From the NCBI RefSeq assembly GCF_000212735.1, contig NC_015510.1, forward strand, positions 3,498,315-3,562,314: 64,000 nucleotides of DNA. Reading direction: 5' to 3'. Both the position numbers and the translations under genes were made by a program. This document shows, piece after piece, positions 56,840 to 64,000 of this stretch; position 1 is the first letter of the stretch; each line of letters begins with the position of its first letter. A model generated the notes under the pieces. The model saw only the letters and a list, made by a program, of their open reading frames with translations, was not told where the DNA came from and made no database searches. This DNA comes from Haliscomenobacter hydrossis DSM 1100 (GTDB taxonomy: Bacteria > Bacteroidota > Bacteroidia > Chitinophagales > Saprospiraceae).

Positions 56840-59722
56840 TTAGATTTTGGGATTAGGAATTAGTACGTACACTCCTAAAATATCGGGAGGCAAAACAGGA
56901 ATAACCGCTTCAAATCGTTTGGCACCGATGTACTTAGCGAAGCGGGTATGAGCATTTACCAATTCCTCCGAACGGTCAGCTACAACTTTAATAAAATCGG
57001 GATGTAAGGATTGGAAATGCTGCAATTCTTTCTCGAAAATGATTTCCTGTCGCTCCTTACTGATGTCTAATGCATTTGACGTGTGCAACAACTCTTTGCA
57101 TTTGTCCATGGTAAGAGTGAAAATGCCCTCTGGCGTTTGCTCGTATCCCCAGAGGAACATTTCTTCGGAGACCATTTCATGCTGTTTACTAATCTCACGA
57201 ATTACGTTGCGAACCCGAAACTGAATTAAGGTTGTTTGTGTACTTACTGCATCGGTTCTAAAAACAGCGGCACGGGCTGCTTTATTTCCTTTACGTTCTT
57301 TGTCTAATGAGTTCGCAATAATCCTATGGCAAAGCTGTTCTACAAAACGATGGTTGCGGCCCAAGTATCGGAAACCTTGAGGTGTGGGAGATTGAAATGA
57401 AAAGTGAATTTTATCCCCTTGTCCCAAAGCAGATGCCATCCAATCATCCATATTCGTTTTCTTGAAGACATAACCACCAGGTACTGCTTCAACATTGGCA
57501 CCTAGCAGTTTTGAAGCAGCCAATACGAATGCCTCTAACGTGGCTACATCGCCAATCGCTTCATCCACCTCGTGCAAGTCCTTCTTCACTTCTTCTGGCA
57601 TGATGCTCTCGTGGGCAAAAATGGAACGAATCTTTTCAGCTTTTTCTCTTGCAGTTTCTATTTCATTGGTGATTTCGACATCAAGTTCATCCAATTCAGC
57701 GCTGGTGCCAAAATCCAGTTTCATCTGTTTTGAAAACTGGTTTTGAGCTTTTTCGGGATTCAGCAAAACCTCTTTCAAAACTTTATCCATCACAGAACGG
57801 TTGTTGTCTGCTAAAGCAATGCTAACACCTGATGTATTTTGGATGCGTTGAATTTTTTCAATGATGATTTTCAACACCACTACATCTATTGGATTGTCCT
57901 CACCAAAAAGCACTTTTACATCAATGGTATTTTGAAGCGTTCCATTTTTATCTACCCATCCCGGTTGTCCGTAGCGATCAACCCGGCCCTCTCGTTGTTC
58001 CAGGCGATTGGGGTTCCAAGGTAAATCGTAGTGTAGAATGGCATTAAACTTGTCCTGTAAATTGATACCCTCACTCAAACAATCGGTGGCGACCAGTACT
58101 CTCTTAGGGCTTTTAGCCATTTCTTCAATCTTTTCCCTACGTTCTTCATCACTCAGTTCACTGGTGATGGCACGAATATCCACATCCTTGGGTAAATAAC
58201 TTCTCAGGATTTTAGCCACATATTGTGCCGTGGCAATGAAGCGGCAAAACACGATGGGGCTTTGGCCTTTATTTATCCAAAGCTTGATTTGCTCTGCGCC
58301 CAATCTAACTTTATTGTCTTTTTCAATCGTGGTTAGCTCAATCGCTTTTTGTGCTAGCTTATGGAGGGTGTTCCACTCATTGTCTGAAAGATCGGCACGG
58401 TCTATGATTTCGATCTGTTCAGAATCGCTTTGCTCATCCCATCTCTCTACAATTGGATTGTCTTTCACCTCATCATCGGTGATTTCTATCGGCTCTAATA
58501 TCTTTGATTTGCGCTTCTGAAGCATCTCATATCCGGCTGCTGGACTACTCATAACCCCTCTGAGTAATGAAAGAGCGGCAAAATATTTGATCCGGGCTTT
58601 GTTTTCGGTGATACCTTCAGTGTTAATACCTCTTGCAAATTTTAAAACATCCTGATACAACTTGAAATAGTCAGATGATGAGGATAGTGTATAGGGAAGC
58701 TCTTCGGTAGTTCGTTTCGGGAAGGGGGTTTCTTCTTCCAACCATTTTTCTATGTTCTTTCTCTTTCGCTGGATGAATTGAGCAGCTACTTTTCTTTTTT
58801 CAGCTATTGTGAGATTGGAAAAATCGTAGCCTTCAAAATCAGGGTTTACCAAGCCCAATAAAGATTTAAATTCACCATCCTTACCACTATGAGGCGTAGC
58901 GGTAAGCAACACCAAATGTTGGTGCTCATTTTTTGCAATCTTTTCAAGTAGTTCATAGCGTTGCTGGTTCTGACTTACTTTTTTAAAATCAAGGTTTTTA
59001 GTGCAAGTATGTGCTTCATCTACGATTACCAAATCTGGTACATCCTTTAAAAATGCAGGCATCTTGGTGGAGCCATTTTTTACATAGTCAACGGATACAA
59101 CTTGGTAAGGATAGTAGTTGAATACATTTAAAGTATCATCACCTACAATCTTTCGTTCCAAACCAGCCACAGTGCTTGAACGGACAATAACCGCATCAAT
59201 ATCAAGTTTATCGGCCAATTCTTTCTGCCACTGTTCGCACAAATGAGGAGGGCATAACACAGCAAAAGATTTAATTGTACCTCTTTCAAGAAGTTCCCTC
59301 AAAATCAAAATAGCTTCAATTGTTTTTCCAACACCCACATCGTCTGCAATGAGCAATCGAGTTACAGCTTGTTTGAGAGCCATGATCAAAGGGACTAACT
59401 GATACGAACGTGGCCGAAAAGATAATTTGCCCATACAGCGGAAAGGACCACTTACTTGCCTGAAAGATAGTCTGGCAGCATCATACAAAAGCTTAGCGGT
59501 TAAAAAACTGTCCAAATCAGATTTATCTGGTAATTCAAACTGGTCATCCTCTATTTTGTCATATGCTTGTAGTATAGGTTCAAAAACAGAAATCATTTCA
59601 TCATCTGAACCACCAAGTGGTTTTAGCAAAATCATCTCATGATCAGAAGACGGCTGTACTACACATCTTCTGCCTCGGAACTTCACCAGCTTTCCCGGTT
59701 TTTTAAGCTTGCTTTCTATCAT
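56840..59722 (-). CDS. SNF2-type helicase (DrmD-like)
   Basis: A 960-residue superfamily 2 ATPase. Walker A is ADDVGVGKT (126-134), the Q-motif-like segment is SFRPRSYQLVPLIMAL, the DEAH box is VIVDEAHTC (233-241), and motif III is LLTATPHSG. The C-terminal helicase domain has RVLVATDCLSEGINLQ and motif VI QREGRVDRYGQ (576-586). A long C-terminal region contains a helical part (~650-740) and IPVLPPDILGVYVL at the end. The arrangement matches RapA/DrmD-type SNF2 proteins from class 1 DISARM. It starts 4 bp after the upstream helicase gene stop and precedes the methyltransferase by 14 bp, so the genes form one operon. Confidence 0.9.
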   Translation of the reverse strand: MIESKLKKPGKLVKFRGRRCVVQPSSDHEMILLKPLGGSDDEMISVFEPILQAYDKIEDDQFELPDKSDLDSFLTAKLLYDAARLSFRQVSGPFRCMGKLSFRPRSYQLVPLIMALKQAVTRLLIADDVGVGKTIEAILILRELLERGTIKSFAVLCPPHLCEQWQKELADKLDIDAVIVRSSTVAGLERKIVGDDTLNVFNYYPYQVVSVDYVKNGSTKMPAFLKDVPDLVIVDEAHTCTKNLDFKKVSQNQQRYELLEKIAKNEHQHLVLLTATPHSGKDGEFKSLLGLVNPDFEGYDFSNLTIAEKRKVAAQFIQRKRKNIEKWLEEETPFPKRTTEELPYTLSSSSDYFKLYQDVLKFARGINTEGITENKARIKYFAALSLLRGVMSSPAAGYEMLQKRKSKILEPIEITDDEVKDNPIVERWDEQSDSEQIEIIDRADLSDNEWNTLHKLAQKAIELTTIEKDNKVRLGAEQIKLWINKGQSPIVFCRFIATAQYVAKILRSYLPKDVDIRAITSELSDEERREKIEEMAKSPKRVLVATDCLSEGINLQDKFNAILHYDLPWNPNRLEQREGRVDRYGQPGWVDKNGTLQNTIDVKVLFGEDNPIDVVVLKIIIEKIQRIQNTSGVSIALADNNRSVMDKVLKEVLLNPEKAQNQFSKQMKLDFGTSAELDELDVEITNEIETAREKAEKIRSIFAHESIMPEEVKKDLHEVDEAIGDVATLEAFVLAASKLLGANVEAVPGGYVFKKTNMDDWMASALGQGDKIHFSFQSPTPQGFRYLGRNHRFVEQLCHRIIANSLDKERKGNKAARAAVFRTDAVSTQTTLIQFRVRNVIREISKQHEMVSEEMFLWGYEQTPEGIFTLTMDKCKELLHTSNALDISKERQEIIFEKELQHFQSLHPDFIKVVADRSEELVNAHTRFAKYIGAKRFEAVIPVLPPDILGVYVLIPNPKI

Positions 59723-59726
59723 GATG

Positions 59727-62700
59727 CTAACGTACTTTTCTAAAGATGTCTTGCCTTCTAGTTACGAAGGATTCGACCTGTTCTGTTGTATAATCCCACA
59801 CTAACACGTCAAAACCTGCCAGTTCAATGGTTTTTCTTTTCTTTTCATCATCGGCTTTGTTGACCGCCTTTTTATGAATACCACCATCTACAAAAATCAA
59901 AGCTTTTTCTTTTTCAAAAACAAAATCTGGTTGCACATAAAATTGCTCCATGTTGTAGTTGGTATAATCTGGTAGCCGGAATCCATTGGTGAATAGATAA
60001 TCCAATAGTCCCTTTTCTCCCGGACTACGATGGTGTAAACCTTTGATAAGTTCTTCGTATTTCCCTTCGTAACTACCACCCACTGTATCATCAGGGTTTG
60101 ATAATATCAGCAATTCCAGGGCATTTACAATAGCGTGACGGTCAATTTTTGTATGATCCATCTGGTTATAGTAGGAAAGCAAATCATCATAACTTGCTTT
60201 GGGTCTAGCTGGGAACTTATCCGTCTTTGTAGCGTAATCGTAGCCACATATTTCATATGCTTTGAGGAATATCTTTCTTAGCATTGCCGGATTTCTGGCA
60301 ATGTCTTTAAGCACGCCAATACTGCCTTCTGCGGATTCAAAGAGCATAACATTTTTGTTTTCCTCACTTCCCATCAATCGGGCACCAATTTCAACAGGCT
60401 CAATATTGTAAATTTGCTCGATGGCTTTTTCTAAAGCGTATTGGATGGTTACGATGCCCTCTATTGTTAAGTCTAGGGATTTTATAGGTTGCACATACAA
60501 TATATCTGAAGTATCATAAGTGTAAAGCATGATATTGGCATGTGGATCTTCCGGATTAGGCCTTTCCAACTGTTTCTTAGTTTTGAAAAATCCAGTTTTA
60601 GTGCCAATATCAAAACCATCATCACGGCCTCTCTTCCATTTCTTATTGAGCAAAATGAGTTTGGCAGCAGGAGCATAAAATAATTTCATCAGATCATCTC
60701 CATCTACAGTAAGCCTTATTTTTGTCGCATCCACCAAACCATCAGCAGCATTTAAGTATAACTCTGTTACATACCCTTCTGAGGTTCTTACTTCTTCCAT
60801 GCAAGAGATGCGTTCAGAATTTTCAGATTGAGCCTCTTCTAATTCCAGCAAGTTTTGATACAATTCAATATTGCTTGCTGTGAATTGGGTTCCAGTGATC
60901 GGATCTTGGTTTTTGCCTTTTCCTTCATCCTTTCCAAGGAAAGCATAATTGGTTTCCTTGGAAATCTTTATCTCCACTAAGTCCAAGGAGACATCATTAG
61001 GTGTAATGCGATTAACCTTATACTTCCCACCATTGTGATAAATAAGGTTGTTGGGGCCAAATTCTTTTAATCCTATAAAACGTGGTCTCGATATAGACTC
61101 ATTTCTGTCCTTGCCTCCAAGGAATACCCGAATCGGCAAGCGCGTAAAATTGTATCCAGGTAAAAAACCTTCCGAAGCCAAATAGCGAAAAGTATAAAAC
61201 TCTGATAAAGTTGAATTTTTGCTTTTATCGGATTGATTTTCTAATAGATTTTTTCTATCCTTTGCCCGCATGTAAGAAAGGTTGGCCAGTTTTTTTAATT
61301 CTGCATCCTTTATTACTGGGCTGATATGAGTTTCATGGGCCTCATTCATTTGCCGCAAGGCATCGAGATACATCTTCCTCCAGCGAAGCAAAGCATTTTC
61401 TAACTTATCTGGCACAGTTCGGATTTGTGTTTCTAGCCATGTATCATTAAACCACTTTACCTCTCTAAAATCAATATTGGCAACTACCTTCAAAGCCAAG
61501 TGCTTTATGTTCAAGAAACTTGAGTCAATTACATTCTGGTACTTAGCTTTGAGATCACTTTTCAATTTATAGGTGCGACCTGAGATATCAATCAGATCAA
61601 TCAACGAGGGCTTAAATTCTTCTGCATTTAAAAAAGAAAGAACCGTTGCATTGATATGAGAACGTATCAGCTCCTCATTGGTAAGATCAATCCTCGGGGC
61701 TTGAACAATACCAGAAACCATTTTTACCGGATTTGCAAAGTAGTGTTTATCATGAGGGGATACTTTGGAGGCGTAAGTGAACACCAAAGCTGATTGGCCA
61801 CTTCTACCTGCCCTTCCACTGCGCTGTGCATAATTCGCAGGACTAGGTGGGACATTACGCATATGCACAATGTTAAGAGAAGAAATATCAATACCCAATT
61901 CCATTGTGGGCGAACAATACAACGCACTCAATTCTGCGGCCTCGTTGAATTTTTCTTCTCTTTCTATTTTTTGATCGCTCGAAATTTGTCCAGTGTGTTC
62001 AGCAGCTATGTAAGATTTGGGTAGTTTTGAAAAGTCTTCTCGATATAATTTTTGAAAATACAAATGGGGTTTGATTTTTATTTTTTCACCAAGGGTAATG
62101 AATGAAGTTTTATCAATAGCTACATTGTCTCCATCTCCCCGCTTCCAAAGCACTTTGGTAAGAATTAGTTGATAGGCGTCTTTTTCACTCTTTTCAGCTT
62201 TGATTTTCACCTTCTTAAGGTAATGAGCTTCTGTCAAAGCATCTAAAACAGCAGTCATGAACAAGCTGTAACTATTGCTATCTAGGGAAGCAGTACCCGC
62301 TTCTCTATATTCATGTTTTATAAATCGCGCTAAGCGACTTAATGGCCCGATACTCTGGATAAAAGTTTCTCTTGTTGCCTTGTCTGCACCTTGTACTGAA
62401 AGGAAATTGGGGGCATCTAGCCGCTCTCCTTTGTCCAGCGACCACAGTTTTTCTTTATTCAACTGTTGATTCAATTCACTTTCAATTCTCAACCTATTTT
62501 CATAACGGAGCATGTCATAATCTACTGCATACATGTTTCTAAAATAATTCAGGACCTGCAAAATAAAATCCTTTCTTTTTTCAGGGGCCCAGTCTTTTAA
62601 TAAATCAATTTGATTCCAGAGTGTATCATCGGCAGCATCTTTTTCAATATTTTTGTAGGTGATTTCTAAAAGTGCTGTCTGCTCAAGATTCGGCAGAATG

Positions 62701-64000
62701 TATCGCCAACCCCTTTTTAAATCCTGAATTATACGATAGGTTATATAGTTTCTTAAAGCTTCAAGATTATCTTCATCTGGCCGAGCTGGGTTGGGAGCTG
62801 GATTAGTGGCATAATCATTTTCTGGGAGGTTTAATGCCTCCTGAACTTTAAATATCAGGTCAGAGATTCTAAGGGGTTCAGCACTATCTCGTAAGACCTT
62901 TTCAATGGCAGATCGAAGATGAACCACTTGAATAAAGTCGTTAAAATGGCCAGCTTGTAAGGATGCGTCCTGTCTGTTATCGGTAAAGCTCATCAATTTT
63001 TGCTCTTTTAGGCCTTTACCATGCTTGTATAATGCCAATAAAGTTTGTAGCGTAATCAATGTTGTTGAGGTAGAACGACCTTCATTGCCTAATGAAATCA
63101 GCTTTGTTTTTTCGCTGAGTTTGGGTTCTAAATAAATCAAACCACAAGTTGGGTCATAAATTAATGGAGCAGGCATAAACCAAGCTTTCTCTCCACCATT
63201 TGGAGTATCAGCAAAAGAACCATCTTTGTGGACATATATCTCTTTGGGTAAAAGCAACTCTTTAGCTGATCCAATTTTCTCACCAGATTTATTTTTCCAG
63301 GCTGATGGCAATAAGTCAATGTACTCAGTGATATCGAGTGGATAGCCTTTGTCAAAAAGTATGTAGCCATCTTTGTAATCATTCTGTAAACGGTCTTTAA
63401 CTTTTTTGACTTTGTCACCATCATTAGCCTTTAAATCATCCTCGTTCTTGGGGTTTTGGTTCTCATTAAAATCTCGGAAAACAAGTTTCGATGCTGTAAA
63501 ATCTTTTCTCACACAAATGAATTCTTCTCCGCTGATCCGGCTAAAAACGGTTTGGAAAACAGGAACTTCTTGCCGACTTTCGGGTAGTTTTACAAATGGA
63601 TTGGGCTCTAATGTGACATGTCTTTGGGCTGCATTTTCAAGAGTCACATAAACATAACCAGTTTGAGAAATGAACTGGTGCAATTTGAAGGGTAGAATCG
63701 TATCTTTTTTCTTTTCAGTCGCACTCGTGATGTTTAAGGATTCGGCCCAAATAAGAACCTCAATTATTTTTTGCTCACACTGAGATTCGATTACTCCAGT
63801 TTCAGCAGAAAGCTCAGCCGCAATAGTTTTTAATGATTTGGGGGAATTTCTTCTTTTATTCTCACCTTCAGTTCTAACTGCTATCGTTCTTTCCAACCAA
63901 ATGGCAATGTAATTTTCAAGGATAGCTTTGGGTGATTTGTCCCAGATCTCTGAATTTAACGCATCTTTTAGCTCTGTTGGAGATGGAATAACTTCATTCG
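59727..64000 (-). CDS. Large DUF1998-type helicase with Vsr/DUF559-like C-terminal nuclease domain (5' end beyond window)
   Basis: The frame is open to the right edge with no stop, so the ~1423 codons seen are the C-terminal part. A TTG at 63896 can serve as a start on paper, but the 34 codons before it (VIPSPTELKDALNSEIW...) read as normal protein. Numbered from that TTG, TDNRQDASLQAGHFNDF lies near 305-321, typical of this helicase group, and motif VI is QRSGRAGRSG (691-700) after CSPTMELGIDISSLNIVHMR. A DUF1998-type region follows (FIGLKEFGPNNLIYHNGGKY; MLFESAEGSIGVLKDI). The end (1320-1389) has PDFVFEKEKALIFVDGGIH, a Vsr-like endonuclease pattern. The DEAD-box half must lie outside. It is the first visible gene of the defence operon. 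Confidence 0.85.
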   Translation of the reverse strand, partial: NEVIPSPTELKDALNSEIWDKSPKAILENYIAIWLERTIAVRTEGENKRRNSPKSLKTIAAELSAETGVIESQCEQKIIEVLIWAESLNITSATEKKKDTILPFKLHQFISQTGYVYVTLENAAQRHVTLEPNPFVKLPESRQEVPVFQTVFSRISGEEFICVRKDFTASKLVFRDFNENQNPKNEDDLKANDGDKVKKVKDRLQNDYKDGYILFDKGYPLDITEYIDLLPSAWKNKSGEKIGSAKELLLPKEIYVHKDGSFADTPNGGEKAWFMPAPLIYDPTCGLIYLEPKLSEKTKLISLGNEGRSTSTTLITLQTLLALYKHGKGLKEQKLMSFTDNRQDASLQAGHFNDFIQVVHLRSAIEKVLRDSAEPLRISDLIFKVQEALNLPENDYATNPAPNPARPDEDNLEALRNYITYRIIQDLKRGWRYILPNLEQTALLEITYKNIEKDAADDTLWNQIDLLKDWAPEKRKDFILQVLNYFRNMYAVDYDMLRYENRLRIESELNQQLNKEKLWSLDKGERLDAPNFLSVQGADKATRETFIQSIGPLSRLARFIKHEYREAGTASLDSNSYSLFMTAVLDALTEAHYLKKVKIKAEKSEKDAYQLILTKVLWKRGDGDNVAIDKTSFITLGEKIKIKPHLYFQKLYREDFSKLPKSYIAAEHTGQISSDQKIEREEKFNEAAELSALYCSPTMELGIDISSLNIVHMRNVPPSPANYAQRSGRAGRSGQSALVFTYASKVSPHDKHYFANPVKMVSGIVQAPRIDLTNEELIRSHINATVLSFLNAEEFKPSLIDLIDISGRTYKLKSDLKAKYQNVIDSSFLNIKHLALKVVANIDFREVKWFNDTWLETQIRTVPDKLENALLRWRKMYLDALRQMNEAHETHISPVIKDAELKKLANLSYMRAKDRKNLLENQSDKSKNSTLSEFYTFRYLASEGFLPGYNFTRLPIRVFLGGKDRNESISRPRFIGLKEFGPNNLIYHNGGKYKVNRITPNDVSLDLVEIKISKETNYAFLGKDEGKGKNQDPITGTQFTASNIELYQNLLELEEAQSENSERISCMEEVRTSEGYVTELYLNAADGLVDATKIRLTVDGDDLMKLFYAPAAKLILLNKKWKRGRDDGFDIGTKTGFFKTKKQLERPNPEDPHANIMLYTYDTSDILYVQPIKSLDLTIEGIVTIQYALEKAIEQIYNIEPVEIGARLMGSEENKNVMLFESAEGSIGVLKDIARNPAMLRKIFLKAYEICGYDYATKTDKFPARPKASYDDLLSYYNQMDHTKIDRHAIVNALELLILSNPDDTVGGSYEGKYEELIKGLHHRSPGEKGLLDYLFTNGFRLPDYTNYNMEQFYVQPDFVFEKEKALIFVDGGIHKKAVNKADDEKKRKTIELAGFDVLVWDYTTEQVESFVTRRQDIFRKVR

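Noticed and set aside
59727..63896. Complete gene starting at the TTG at 63896
   Set aside because: The reading frame continues without a stop to the window edge and the preceding 34 codons look like protein, so the true start is outside.
52155..64000. Calling the operon a standard class 1 DISARM
   Set aside because: drmC-like phospholipase D and separate drmA/drmB genes are not visible, and the order and fusion differ; the right-hand side is cut off.

Overview
The window looks like chromosomal DNA from a Bacteroidota bacterium, most likely a member of the Saprospiria (Haliscomenobacter/Lewinella-like). This is inferred from gene content, not from a database search. The supporting signs are Bacteroidota-type promoter boxes (TAnnTTTG) ahead of gltX and aspS, an Oar-like TonB-dependent receptor, a secreted protein with HYR-like repeats, and families common in this phylum (DUF4294, DUF2911, AAA-ATPase-like/PD-(D/E)XK, LytTR regulators). 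No rRNA, tRNA, complete IS element or CRISPR array was seen.

Layout. Positions 1-49,900 are mostly housekeeping genes in short operons on both strands: gltX, prc, scpA, recQ, radC, rnpA, aroQ, kdsD, mazG-like, dtd, trmB, hemA, aspS, psuG and proS, mixed with envelope and secreted proteins. Small functional groups include a LytTR response regulator followed by a DtxR/MntR-type metal regulator (4035-5404), a two-gene sugar-modification pair wlbB/wlbA (21196-22724), and a protoglobin/DUF2024/MarR cluster (25517-27199) carrying two almost identical palindromic sites. Intergenic regions are unusually rich in inverted repeats. These comprise (i) GTAG-headed REP pairs that supply the stop codons of both convergent neighbours, (ii) two related ~160-bp palindromic elements whose arms differ but remain complementary, (iii) long palindromes built from short low-complexity units, and (iv) ordinary terminator hairpins. 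A structured intergenic segment at 5516-5814 may encode a small RNA on the minus strand.

Positions 49,992-64,000 form a defence/toxin-antitoxin island. It starts with a split HipA-like kinase pair and a broken antitoxin gene. A tightly packed minus-strand operon follows, read from the right edge leftwards: a very large helicase with a DUF1998 region and a Vsr-like nuclease end (its start lies beyond the window), a DrmD-like SNF2 helicase, a 1556-residue adenine DNA methyltransferase, and a small PIN-like protein. The last ~220 residues of the methyltransferase look like a complete VapB45-type antitoxin (MerR-like HTH plus DUF433). The PIN-like protein encoded 7 bp downstream resembles its cognate VapC45-type toxin. 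I read this as a DISARM-related anti-phage system in which the modification enzyme may itself hold a toxin in check. This arrangement is the most interesting candidate in the window.
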